From an uncultured Lachnospiraceae bacterium (GTDB lineage Bacteria; Bacillota; Clostridia; Lachnospirales; Lachnospiraceae), in NCBI GenBank assembly GCA_910577825.1, contig CAJTOK010000022.1, positions 1 through 52,021 on the forward strand: a stretch of 52,021 bases of DNA, read 5' to 3'. A program made the translations under genes and the position numbers. The notes below the pieces were generated by a model, which was given only the letters and a program-made list of their open reading frames with translations, ran no database searches and had not been told where the DNA came from. Shown here one piece after another: positions 7,176-15,199 of this stretch; position 1 is the first letter of the stretch; each line of letters begins with the position of its first letter.

Positions 7176-7877
7176 CTATACATCATTATCATTTATCTCA
7201 AACTTATATCCTACCCCCCATATTGTCTTAATGCTCCATGCCGGATGCTCTACTGTGTCAATCTTTGCACGCAGCCTTTTAATATGGGAATCCACTGTCC
7301 TGCTGTCACCATAATAGTCATATCCCCACAGGCTGTCAAGCAGGTTGTCCCTGGTAAATACTTTATTGGGATTGCTTGCAAGTGTCCACATGGTTTCAAT
7401 TTCCTTCTTGGTAAGCGGGACTTTCTTATCCCCGATTGCAAAAGAATATTCTTCAAGATTTACTGTCATATTATTAATTCTAAGTATTGTATCAGAATTT
7501 TCTGATACTTCTGTTGCAACGAACCTGCGTAAAACTGCCCTTAGCCTTGCCATGACCTCACTTGGGCTGAATGGCTTTACTATATAATCATCTGCGCCTA
7601 TATCCAGCCCCATTATCTTGTCATAATCTTCACCACGTGCAGTAATAAGTATTATTGGCACACTTGATTTCCTGCGTATACCTTTGCATACCTCATAGCC
7701 ATCTTTTAATGGCATCATAACATCCAGAAGAAGTGCTGCCGGCTTATAACTTTCATAAAGCTTCTCTGCTTCTACACCATTTTTGGCAACAACAGGTTCA
7801 TACCCTTCCTTTTTTACGTATACAGAAAGGATATCTGTAATGTCTGGATTATCATCTGCAATTAAAATGTACTGCAT
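7176..7877 (-). CDS. OmpR-family response regulator
   Basis: ATG at 7877 (residues MQYILIADDNPD) is the better start because GAGGTG lies just upstream; an ATG four codons earlier lacks a ribosome site. The protein has 233 residues. The receiver domain has the acidic pair ADD, the phosphorylated Asp in ALLLDVMMPLKDG, the conserved Thr in ILITARGE and Lys in YIVKPFSP. The C-terminal winged helix (PLTKKEIETMW, SRTVDSHIKRLRAKI, GVGYKFE) is of the OmpR/PhoB type. It is the first gene of the pair with the sensor kinase. The divergent gene at 8114 encodes a secreted protein and could be a target, but this is inference from position. Confidence 0.92.
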   Translation of the reverse strand: MQYILIADDNPDITDILSVYVKKEGYEPVVAKNGVEAEKLYESYKPAALLLDVMMPLKDGYEVCKGIRRKSSVPIILITARGEDYDKIMGLDIGADDYIVKPFSPSEVMARLRAVLRRFVATEVSENSDTILRINNMTVNLEEYSFAIGDKKVPLTKKEIETMWTLASNPNKVFTRDNLLDSLWGYDYYGDSRTVDSHIKRLRAKIDTVEHPAWSIKTIWGVGYKFEINDNDV

Positions 7878-8057
7878 ACAACACCTCATTTCTATAAAAT
7901 TTTACTTTCTCAATACATGTGCATTATATTTAAATAGTTATTTTTTACGTTTATTAGTATAATATAAAATTGCGGAATAAATATGGCAAAAAAAGTAATT
8001 TATATGACACTATTCTGACATCTATATTATTTATTATTTTTAAACAGTATAGTATAT

Positions 8058-8076
8058 GTAAAAATCTTATTTTTAC
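8058..8076. promoter_or_regulatory. Palindrome in the divergent intergenic region
   Basis: A perfect 8-3-8 palindrome, GTAAAAAT-CTT-ATTTTTAC, lies 38 bases before the start of the secreted BIG2 protein and about 180 bases from the response regulator start. It is AT-rich and could be chance, but its position suits an operator or an attenuator. No T-run terminator follows. Confidence 0.3.
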
Positions 8077-8113
8077 GCATTATCTATACTAAATCCATAT
8101 TAAGGAGGAAAAA

Positions 8114-8764
8114 ATGCGCAAGATATTACGTATCTGTATGCTGGCCTTGGCGGTTATTTTTGCAGCACTTCCTTGTAACAGGGCTTTTGCATCGTCTGAT
8201 ACTTTTATCAAAACTGCCAGAAGCGTGCCCAGGTATACTAAAAATGCCAATAAGACAGAACCTTTTATAAAAAAGGACAGTACTTCTATTTTAACTGGCA
8301 CAAGCGATATCCTCACCGTTTTTAAGGTACCTGACGACAGCAGCATCTCATATAAAAGTTCAGATGAATCAATTCTTACTGTTGAACCAGGGGAAGACAA
8401 CACTTGTGAATACACGGGCATTGGTGTAGGTACTGCTACTATTACAATTAAAATACAAGAACCAGTATTTCTCTTTGTAACTAATACATACACATTAAAG
8501 CTGAAAGTAGATGTGACCCCGAAAGCTGTAAGTATAAAATTCAGGAAAACAAAATATAAGCTTAATACAGGGGGAAGCAGGAAACTCCAGTACACACTCC
8601 GCCCAAGCATCACAGATGAAGTCCCGAAGTTTGAAAGCTCTGACAATGAGATAGTTTCTGTTTCATCTAAAGGCAAAATATATGCAAAAGCAAAAGGCAT
8701 AGCATATATTACAGCTACCATATCAAATGGTAACTATGACACATGTAAAATAACTGTTAATTAA
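8114..8764 (+). CDS. Secreted protein with bacterial Ig-like (BIG2) domains
   Basis: Encodes 216 residues, starting at ATG 8114 behind AAGGAGG. Residues 1-26 are a signal peptide (basic start, hydrophobic LALAVIFAALP, cleavage after AFA). Two BIG2-like modules follow: about 55-133 with SSDESILTVEPG...GVGTATITIKI, and about 136-216 with the classic SSDNEIVSVSSKGKIYAKAKGIAYITATIS. There is no LPxTG or membrane anchor, so the product is probably secreted or loosely wall-associated. It stands alone between the divergent two-component system and the convergent rml genes, and ends in a 16-bp stem terminator shared with rmlD. Its role is unknown; BIG2 domains mediate adhesion or carbohydrate contact in other proteins. 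Confidence 0.85.
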   Translation: MRKILRICMLALAVIFAALPCNRAFASSDTFIKTARSVPRYTKNANKTEPFIKKDSTSILTGTSDILTVFKVPDDSSISYKSSDESILTVEPGEDNTCEYTGIGVGTATITIKIQEPVFLFVTNTYTLKLKVDVTPKAVSIKFRKTKYKLNTGGSRKLQYTLRPSITDEVPKFESSDNEIVSVSSKGKIYAKAKGIAYITATISNGNYDTCKITVN

Positions 8765-8782
8765 ATCCAGGGTACCAGACAA

Positions 8783-8823
8783 AACAATACCACCAGCAGC
8801 CGGCATCTGCTGGTGGTATTGTT
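8783..8823. terminator. Bidirectional terminator between BIG2 gene and rmlD
   Basis: Perfect 16-bp arms (8783-8798 and 8808-8823) around a 9-base loop GCCGGCATC. It serves the convergent genes on both sides, overlapping the rmlD stop codon by two bases. The ACCACCAGCA core of the stem recurs in the terminators at 22791 and 24346. Confidence 0.75.
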
Positions 8824-9691
8824 ATACCCTGGAATAACCCATCATATTCATATACTCTGCCAGTGCCTCTTTCCAGCCTTCCATACGGTATTCTCCCATT
8901 GAATTAAGCTTCTTGTTTTCAAGGACTGAATACGCTGGCCTTATGGCTGTTTTTTCATTTGTCTGGTATTCATTTGTAGTTACAGACAGCACCTTTACAT
9001 TTTTACCTGCCTGTTTCATTATTTCACATGCAAACTCATACCAGTTTGTTTCACCTTCACATGTACCATGGTATATGCCATACTGCCCTGATGGTATAAT
9101 ATGAAGTATCATCCTTGCAAGCTCCATTGAAGAAGTAGGTGTGCCATACTGGTCATTGACAACTTTTATAGTGTCCTTTTCATCTGCAAGTTTAAGCATT
9201 GTCTTTACAAAATTATTCCCTTCACCATAAAGCCATGCTGTCCTTACTATAAAATGCCTGCTGCAGTTTTTTATAACAGCTTCCTCACCTGCAAGTTTCG
9301 TCCTTCCATATACACTCTGGGGGTTTGTTTTATCCTCTTCTGTATATGGCTTCTCTGCATTGCCGTCAAATACATAATCTGTTGATACCTGTACTATCTG
9401 TGCACCTGTCTTTTCTGCTGCCATTGCAAGGTTTGCCGGCCCTTTTGCATTAATCCTGCCTGCATTTTCTGCATCTGTTTCACACTTATCAACAGCCGTA
9501 TGTGCTGCACAGTTTATTATTGTATCCGGCTTATGCGCTGCCACAAACTTTTCTACCTGGCTGTAATCACATATATCAAGGGTATCTGCATCTGTTGGCA
9601 GAACTTCTATATCTGTATCTTTTAAAATACTTAAAAGTGAACGTCCGAGCTGCCCGTATGCCCCGGTTATTAGTACCTTTTTCATCTCCAT
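8822..9691 (-). CDS. rmlD: dTDP-4-dehydrorhamnose reductase
   Basis: Encodes 289 residues of the extended SDR family. The Rossmann nucleotide motif GAYGQLG is at 10-16, STDYVFDG at 103-110, and the catalytic Tyr128-x-x-x-Lys132 is in SVYGRTKLAGEE. It reduces dTDP-6-deoxy-L-lyxo-4-hexulose to dTDP-L-rhamnose, the last step of the pathway, in the cytoplasm. It follows rmlC with a 51-base gap on the same strand. rmlA and rmlB are not in the window and must lie elsewhere if the pathway is complete. Rhamnose is likely used in cell-wall polysaccharide. The length is normal. Confidence 0.93.
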   Translation of the reverse strand: MEMKKVLITGAYGQLGRSLLSILKDTDIEVLPTDADTLDICDYSQVEKFVAAHKPDTIINCAAHTAVDKCETDAENAGRINAKGPANLAMAAEKTGAQIVQVSTDYVFDGNAEKPYTEEDKTNPQSVYGRTKLAGEEAVIKNCSRHFIVRTAWLYGEGNNFVKTMLKLADEKDTIKVVNDQYGTPTSSMELARMILHIIPSGQYGIYHGTCEGETNWYEFACEIMKQAGKNVKVLSVTTNEYQTNEKTAIRPAYSVLENKKLNSMGEYRMEGWKEALAEYMNMMGYSRV

Positions 9692-9742
9692 AGCTGTCCC
9701 CGTTTCTATAAATTATATTTATTAATTTATTAATAGTGTATG

Positions 9743-10306
9743 TCAGTATTCTAAGAAAATATCCTCTGAAAAGCCAGGATACTTTTTATCCTTTTCTGCA
9801 AGCTTTGGTTCTTCCCCTGCAGGTACTGGCCACTTTATACCAATTACAGGGTCATTCCACATTATCCCTGCCTCTGATGACGGGTCATAAAAGTCTGTGC
9901 ATTTATACAGAAACTCTGCTGTATCTGACAATACATAAAAGCCATGTGCAAACCCTTCTGGTACATATAACATATTCTTCTTATCTGCGCTTAAAATTAC
10001 ACCAGCCCATTTGCCATATGTATCTGAACCTTTGCGTATATCAACAGCCACATCAAAAACTTCACCGCTAATTACACGCACAAGCTTGCCTTGTGTATGC
10101 TCTTTCTGGAAATGAAGCCCCCTTAAAACCCCTTTTGAGGATAATGACTGGTTGTCCTGTACAAATACCATGCCAAGCCCTGCTGCCTTAAAGTCATTAT
10201 AATTATATGTTTCCATAAAATAGCCCCTTGCGTCGCCACGTACTTCTGGCTGCACATGGTAAAGGCCTTCTATTCCACCATATTTTTCAAATATAAAATT
10301 GCCCAT
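9743..10306 (-). CDS. rmlC: dTDP-4-dehydrorhamnose 3,5-epimerase
   Basis: Encodes 187 residues, the usual length for this cupin enzyme. Recognisable landmarks are the RGDARGYFMET opening, VLRGLHFQ with the catalytic base His65, the GEVFDVAVDIR strand at 81-91, YVPEGFAHGFYVLSD at 114-128, and the conserved aromatic region LYKCTDFYDP. It epimerises C3 and C5 of dTDP-4-dehydro-6-deoxyglucose as a homodimer. AAGGAG lies 8 bases before the ATG. It is transcribed leftward into rmlD. The upstream neighbour is the MerR-type regulator, 52 bases away, which could be in the same transcript. Confidence 0.93.
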   Translation of the reverse strand: MGNFIFEKYGGIEGLYHVQPEVRGDARGYFMETYNYNDFKAAGLGMVFVQDNQSLSSKGVLRGLHFQKEHTQGKLVRVISGEVFDVAVDIRKGSDTYGKWAGVILSADKKNMLYVPEGFAHGFYVLSDTAEFLYKCTDFYDPSSEAGIMWNDPVIGIKWPVPAGEEPKLAEKDKKYPGFSEDIFLEY

Positions 10307-10358
10307 AAAAATTACTCCTTTGCCTGCTAATAGCTATACTAATATAACTATATCACTA

Positions 10359-11057
10359 TCATACAGACTTGGCAAACAATTTTCTTCTTTTTGTCTTATT
10401 TTCTTCTTTTTTCTTTTTACGTGTACCTGCCGGTTTTGATTCATTACTTGCAGCAGTTTCTGGCATTTCACGCCTTACTTCTTCTAATATCTGCTGCAGT
10501 AATTCCATCTGCTTTGCCTGTACCTCCTCCTTTTCCCTCATCATATAATCCATCTCCTTCATAAGTTTTGTACTTACCGTCTCATATATCCGTTTTTCAG
10601 ATGCTGTTTCATTTTCATCTATAATACGTGAAACCATATGCCTTAACATATTTTCAAACTGCTTCATCTTTTCTTCACTGCTTTTTTTAGATGGTGCTGA
10701 AGCACGCCTCCCTGCCTGCAGTGGAACTACATTTTTATCCTGCACTTCTTCCTCCCTTAATACCTGCTGGTTTAATTCTTCCCTTAACTGGTACACCTCC
10801 TGCGGGCTCATATCACGTACCCTTGCAATATCAGGCATAAGAAGCTTGATTGCTTTAAGCTGGAAACCCTGCTCCTTTAAATCCTTTATGGCTTTAAGTG
10901 CCTGTATATCACTTTCTTTGTAAAACCTGTGTCCTTTCGCATTTCTTTCAATCGGAAGCATTAATTCCTCTTCCCAGTACCTTAATACGTGGTTTTCAAC
11001 TTCAACCTGCCTGGACGCATCCGAAATACTAAATCTCTTTTCCATACTAATAACCAT
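10359..11057 (-). CDS. MerR-family DNA-binding protein with coiled-coil tail
   Basis: Encodes 232 residues. The N-terminal winged helix-turn-helix of MerR type spans about 7-75 (FSISDASRQVEVENHVLRYWEEE, then GHRFYKESDIQALKAIKDLKEQGFQLKAIK). Residues about 130-205 are a long predicted coiled coil (KQFENMLRHMVSRIIDENE..., MREKEEVQAKQMELLQQILEEVRRE). The tail is strongly basic (TRKKKKEENKTKRRKLFAKSV). The arrangement is like RacA-type or other MerR proteins that bind DNA and organise it rather than sensing a ligand; no effector-binding domain is visible. The first ATG is chosen because AGGA lies 5 bases before it. Its partner or target is unknown. The upstream gene is a membrane protein on the same strand, 24 bases away. 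Confidence 0.8.
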   Translation of the reverse strand: MVISMEKRFSISDASRQVEVENHVLRYWEEELMLPIERNAKGHRFYKESDIQALKAIKDLKEQGFQLKAIKLLMPDIARVRDMSPQEVYQLREELNQQVLREEEVQDKNVVPLQAGRRASAPSKKSSEEKMKQFENMLRHMVSRIIDENETASEKRIYETVSTKLMKEMDYMMREKEEVQAKQMELLQQILEEVRREMPETAASNESKPAGTRKKKKEENKTKRRKLFAKSV

Positions 11058-11081
11058 GCCTTTCCTGCCTTGCCTTGTTTT

Positions 11082-11741
11082 TTAATCAGCTAAGTATTCA
11101 TCTACAAACTCTTCAAAAAGTTTGAGGTCTTCCATAGAAGCTGCAGCTTCATCTTGCTGTTCTTTTTGTCCTTCATTTTCAAAATACTCATTCTGGTACT
11201 TCTTTTTCTCTTCAGGATACAGGTATTCTTTTTCAAGTTTAGGCTGTAGTACATTCTCAAGGTAATCTGTTATCTGCAGCTTTAAAAGCCTGTACTTTTT
11301 GTGTATCTGGAATAACATTTCTGATGTTGCAAGAAGAGCTATAACGGCAACGGCGGACAAGCCTGTTAAGGCATGCCATTCATAAGGCATATGGAAATAA
11401 ACTCCAAGAAGCAGGCAGGAAGCCAGCACAGCCAGTACAGCCAGAATGCCATAAATACCCACATTCTTCCAGCCTGCAGCTGAAATGCCAAAGAAACGCA
11501 TATTATACATGCTTTTATCCACCATACATGGTATATTATGTATCTTACGTTCCAGCTTATATGAAGCAGTAATTTTACCTGACAGTACCTTCATATATTT
11601 ATTCTGGGTGCTTACCATCTGTTCTGCCTGGCAGATAAGCTTATAGTATACTATAGCTGCGATGCTTTTCATCATAATTGTAAGGCAGCCCACAGCCGCC
11701 ATTGCAAAGACCATGTTATAATCCTGCAAAAACTGTTTCAT
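11082..11741 (-). CDS. Membrane protein of unknown function
   Basis: Encodes 219 residues with three predicted transmembrane segments: about 9-30, 93-115 and 123-145. The loop between the first two (about 60 residues) contains a conserved-looking CQAEQMV...KLERKIHNIPCMVDKSMYN. The C-terminal 70 residues are cytoplasmic, charged and acidic (KLEKEYLYPEEKKKYQNEYF...EDLKLFEEFVDEYLAD). I do not recognise a named family. The gene has a clear GGAGG 6 bases before the ATG and precedes the MerR-type gene by 24 bases, so the two are probably one transcript. A role in cell-envelope or septum organisation alongside the RacA-like neighbour is possible but speculative. Confidence 0.7.
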   Translation of the reverse strand: MKQFLQDYNMVFAMAAVGCLTIMMKSIAAIVYYKLICQAEQMVSTQNKYMKVLSGKITASYKLERKIHNIPCMVDKSMYNMRFFGISAAGWKNVGIYGILAVLAVLASCLLLGVYFHMPYEWHALTGLSAVAVIALLATSEMLFQIHKKYRLLKLQITDYLENVLQPKLEKEYLYPEEKKKYQNEYFENEGQKEQQDEAAASMEDLKLFEEFVDEYLAD

Positions 11742-12034
11742 AGTATTCCTCCATTCTGCATATACTATTTAAACTGCTCACTACAGCTTTCTTTATATTA
11801 AATCTTAAATACATAATTTAACAGTAGCCTTTATATACTATATAATTCCATATTCCGGCACAAGTATGCGCAATATCCCTGTTATTGTCCTGTTTCGCCA
11901 TATTCTGCTGTTTTTTGCCGCCTTAAAATTACATTGCCAGGCATTACATTAAGACTGGATAATTTATATATTTTTTGTTAGAATATACCTTGATGTGCTT
12001 TTAAGATATGGTTTTAGAAGAATGGAGGTTACAT

Positions 12035-13123
12035 ATGTATAATGAAATTGCATATATATTTAACCAGATGGGCTATGTTCCACTGGAGCTTAATGTAGAA
12101 GAACCCCATGTAAATATAAAACTGGTTGAAGACAAGCTGTCTAATGAAGCTGAGGGATATGTTATAGTAACATTAGATGAAACCTCTGGCATAAGGTATA
12201 CAGAAGAACAGTTCCAGCATATTTCCTGGCAGATAAGGAATTTCCTTGTACACAAGGGCTGTAAACTTTACCACTTTTTATATATTTTTATCAGTAATAA
12301 TCCCGCGCCCCCTTTTAACCTTCAAAATACTGGCGGTTCATTGTGGCGTATAATGCCATCAGACAGGAAGCTTGTAATATATGGGGATACACTTCCTATG
12401 TATATGGGGCTTAAAAAACCTGTAGAGGAATTTCTTATGCCTGGAAGCCCGTCTGCTAATACAATACATAATAAAGCAGATGGTTACAGACAATATAACA
12501 ACGGCACAGCAGATAACAGCGTACTGGCAGCACGTGCAAATATAACCCTGGTGGTTATTAATATTATCACCTTTATAATAACAGATTTTATAATCCCTTT
12601 AAATGACGGGGCTTCACTAATTGACAAGGGTGCGCTTTCATGGGATTTTGTTATAAACGGGCATGAGTATTACAGGATATTAACATGTATGTTCCTCCAC
12701 ACAGGGGCAGACCATATATTTAATAATATGCTTGTGCTTCTGTTTATTGGAAGCTATGTTGAACAATATACTGGCAAGTATAAATACTTAACCATCTATT
12801 TTTCTTCAGGGATTATTGCAGGGTGCGCTTCAATGGTTTATAATATGGTGAGGTATGATTATACACAGTCTGTTGGTGCATCAGGTGCAATATTTGGCTT
12901 AATGGGCTCATTGCTCTGCATAATACTTATAAACCGGCACAATACACATGACACCAGCTTCCGCCGTGTTTTATTTATGGTATTTTTAAGCCTGTATGGC
13001 GGCATTACAAGCCAGGGCGTTGATAATGCTGCGCATATTGGCGGGTTTCTGGGAGGTTTTTTAATAACTTTATTTATATTAAATTTTACTGGTAATTCCA
13101 AGAGAAAGGCAGGAACAAATTAA
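12035..13123 (+). CDS. Rhomboid-family intramembrane serine protease
   Basis: The start is placed at ATG 12035 because GGAGG lies 7 bases before it; the frame is open nine codons further upstream. The protein has 362 residues. An N-terminal soluble domain of about 150 residues is followed by six or seven transmembrane segments. The catalytic Ser lies in GASGAIFG near residue 281 and the catalytic His in AAHIGGFLGG near 333. The loop motif RILTCMFLHTGADHIFNNM matches the rhomboid L1/TM2 region. It cleaves membrane proteins within or next to their transmembrane segment; the substrate is unknown. The stop TAA shares its last base with the ATG of the next gene, so they are translationally coupled. 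Confidence 0.9.
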   Translation: MYNEIAYIFNQMGYVPLELNVEEPHVNIKLVEDKLSNEAEGYVIVTLDETSGIRYTEEQFQHISWQIRNFLVHKGCKLYHFLYIFISNNPAPPFNLQNTGGSLWRIMPSDRKLVIYGDTLPMYMGLKKPVEEFLMPGSPSANTIHNKADGYRQYNNGTADNSVLAARANITLVVINIITFIITDFIIPLNDGASLIDKGALSWDFVINGHEYYRILTCMFLHTGADHIFNNMLVLLFIGSYVEQYTGKYKYLTIYFSSGIIAGCASMVYNMVRYDYTQSVGASGAIFGLMGSLLCIILINRHNTHDTSFRRVLFMVFLSLYGGITSQGVDNAAHIGGFLGGFLITLFILNFTGNSKRKAGTN

Positions 13124-14121
13124 TGACAAATGTAAATATTTATTATGGCGGAAGAGGGCTTATTGAAGACCCTGTAAACTTTGTAATAAGTAAGTTAAGC
13201 CAAGTTCTTGAAGAATTAAACTTACAGGTAAAAAAATATAATTTATATGAAGATATCCGTGGAATTTCTGTACTGCCTGCAACACTTAAAGACGCTGATG
13301 CCGTAATACTTGCCGCCTCTGTAGAATGGCTTGGTATAGGCGGCCTTTTACAGCAGTTCCTTGATTCCTGCTGGCTTTATGGTGACAAGGATACCATTAA
13401 ACGGCTTTATATGATGCCAGTGGCAGTATCTTCAACATATGGCGAGAAAGAAGCCTATATAACCCTTGTAAAAGCATGGGAACTCCTTGGCGGCAAAATA
13501 TGTGATGGCATATCTGCATATGTAAGCAACAGCATAGACTTTGAAACTAATTCCAGTTATGCTTACCTTATAGAAAAAAAGGCAGAGAACTTTTACAGGG
13601 CTTTTTCTAAAAAAATGCTGTCATTTCCTTCAAGCACTGGTGCTGTGCTTAACAATGTTGCACAGCCTAAATCAATAAGCCTTACACCACAGGAAAGCGA
13701 ACAGCTTTCCATGTACGTTTCAAATGATAAATATGTTAAAAAGCAAAAAGCTGATATAAAAGAACTTTCACAAATGTTCAGGGGCATGATGGGCGATGCT
13801 TCCCCTTATGACAAAGGCCCGTACATTGAAGCACTTGAAACCCACTTCCACCCTGTACCTGGCGTTGCAATTTCATTTTCCATAGAAATTGCCGATAAAG
13901 GGAACACACTTATTATTGAAACTGACAACACAGAATTAAACTGCTATTACGGTGAAAAAGACAATCCTAATATTAAATTAAAGACAACCTCCCATGTATT
14001 TGACAGGATAGTTTCAGGAAAAAACACCCTGCAAAGTACATTTATGACAGGTGAACTGACTGCCAGGGGCGACTTTAAGATACTAAGGATGTTCGATTCA
14101 CTTTTCCAGTTTAAAATGTAA
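13123..14121 (+). CDS. Flavodoxin-like protein with C-terminal SCP2 domain
   Basis: Encodes 332 residues. Residues 1-165 look like an NADPH-dependent FMN-reductase/flavodoxin fold (MTNVNIYYGGRG, DADAVILAASVEWLGIGGLLQQFLD, MMPVAVSSTYGEKEAY). Residues about 220-332 are an SCP2 sterol-transfer-like domain (VAISFSIEIADKGNTLIIET, TGELTARGDFKILRMFDSLF). This pairing occurs in other clostridial proteins of unknown function; the SCP2 part probably binds a hydrophobic ligand. It is coupled to the rhomboid gene by a one-base overlap and followed after 36 bases by the HIT gene. Confidence 0.75.
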   Translation: MTNVNIYYGGRGLIEDPVNFVISKLSQVLEELNLQVKKYNLYEDIRGISVLPATLKDADAVILAASVEWLGIGGLLQQFLDSCWLYGDKDTIKRLYMMPVAVSSTYGEKEAYITLVKAWELLGGKICDGISAYVSNSIDFETNSSYAYLIEKKAENFYRAFSKKMLSFPSSTGAVLNNVAQPKSISLTPQESEQLSMYVSNDKYVKKQKADIKELSQMFRGMMGDASPYDKGPYIEALETHFHPVPGVAISFSIEIADKGNTLIIETDNTELNCYYGEKDNPNIKLKTTSHVFDRIVSGKNTLQSTFMTGELTARGDFKILRMFDSLFQFKM

Positions 14122-14157
14122 TATATTATATAATTTATAAATCCAAGGAGGGCTAAA

Positions 14158-14586
14158 ATGAATAAAAATATTGATGACAACTGCATTTTCTGCAAACTTG
14201 CAAATGGAAAGATTCCAGCTAATTCAATTTATGAAGATGATGATTTTAAAGTTATACTTGATGCAGCACCAGCTGCCAGGGGACATGCCATTATACTTCC
14301 TAAAACACACGCTGCCAATATATTTGGACTTCCAGATGAATACTGTGAAAAAATATTTAAAGTTGCCAAAAAATGTGGCGGGGCAATTAAAAATGCCTTT
14401 GGTTATGATGGACTGAATGTGCTGCAGAATAATGGTGAAGCAGCAGGACAGACTGTATTCCACCTGCATGTACACCTTATCCCGCGCAATACAGATGATG
14501 GAATTACAATTAAATATGTACCAGATAATAATATGGATGAAACATCAGCAGCACAGACAGCTGAAAAAATTAAGGAATTTTTGTAA
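14158..14586 (+). CDS. HIT-family nucleotide hydrolase/transferase
   Basis: Encodes 142 residues, a normal length for a HINT-type protein. The histidine triad HLHVHLIPR is at 102-110 and the zinc-binding CIFCKLANGKIP is at 9-20. The family hydrolyses AMP-lysine or related nucleoside phosphoramidates, with the middle His as nucleophile; the in-cell substrate is unknown. AAGGAGG precedes the ATG. It is the last gene of the rhomboid-SCP2-HIT row and converges on fliS. Confidence 0.92.
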   Translation: MNKNIDDNCIFCKLANGKIPANSIYEDDDFKVILDAAPAARGHAIILPKTHAANIFGLPDEYCEKIFKVAKKCGGAIKNAFGYDGLNVLQNNGEAAGQTVFHLHVHLIPRNTDDGITIKYVPDNNMDETSAAQTAEKIKEFL

Positions 14587-14608
14587 ACCCCTGGCTCTGG
14601 CTGTGTAA

Positions 14609-14662
14609 CTGGCAATTCCAAATATGCCCCTTAGAAAAGCATGGACACTTTGGAACTGCCAG
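14609..14662. repeat. Short palindromic element, CTGGCA-TTCCAAA type
   Basis: Arms CTGGCAATTCCAAA (14609-14622) and TTTGGAACTGCCAG (14649-14662) match with one mismatch, with ATGC/GCAT pairing inside. It occupies the gap between the convergent HIT and fliS genes but lacks a T-run. The same arm sequence closes the larger element at 26868-27012, so it is a member of a repeat family as well as a possible terminator. Confidence 0.6.
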
Positions 14663-14670
14663 CTATTAAA

Positions 14671-15150
14671 TCATGCCATAAATCCCCTTGAACGTTCATT
14701 CCCGTTCATAAAGACTTCATTTAATTTCCCTTTTCCATATGTAAGCCCTGCATATACCTGCTGTGTATTCTGCATAACTGCCCCTGATGTATCCTGTTTT
14801 GCTACTTCACCAAAGGCACTATGCAGGCTTTCCATAACTTTATTTATCTCATCCAGGCCTGCTGGCCCGCGCCTTGTAATGGCAGTTACCAGCAGCCCGT
14901 TTACATATCTGTATAAACTTGCAAGATTGTATGAAATCCCATAATGGAAATCCAGGCTTCTTTTAAGCTCGCACACACATTCCTGTGCTTTCCTCAGATA
15001 TTTTACAGCTGTATCCCTGTCATTATTATTAAATGCCTTTTCTGCCATATCCATGCTGTAGGCAAAAAGTTCATATACAATAACCACCAGCCCGCTTCTG
15101 TTTGCCTGTGAAATACGGGCTGTGTAAGCTCTTACCTGTTCTTTGTCCAT
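14671..15150 (-). CDS. fliS: Flagellar export chaperone FliS-like protein
   Basis: Encodes 159 residues, nearly all helical, in the FliS pattern: SGLVVIVYELFAYSMDMAEKAF, AVKYLRKAQECVCELKRSLDF, SYNLASLYRYVNGLLVTAI and DEINKVMESLHSAFGEVAKQD. FliS binds the disordered C-terminus of flagellin in the cytoplasm and keeps it unpolymerised until export. It lies 49 bases downstream of the flagellin gene on the same strand, the usual linkage. The protein is longer than a typical FliS (about 125-135) by a C-terminal tail of about 25 residues (QQVYAGLTYGKGKLNEVF...). The ribosome site is weak. Confidence 0.8.
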   Translation of the reverse strand: MDKEQVRAYTARISQANRSGLVVIVYELFAYSMDMAEKAFNNNDRDTAVKYLRKAQECVCELKRSLDFHYGISYNLASLYRYVNGLLVTAITRRGPAGLDEINKVMESLHSAFGEVAKQDTSGAVMQNTQQVYAGLTYGKGKLNEVFMNGNERSRGFMA

Positions 15151-15199
15151 ATTATCCCATACCTTTCCATTAATGAAACCCCTAATCTGGCATTACAGT

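Noticed and set aside
8089..8721. 210-codon minus-strand frame opposite the BIG2 protein gene
   Set aside because: It is the antisense shadow of a gene with signal peptide, strong ribosome site and recognisable domains.
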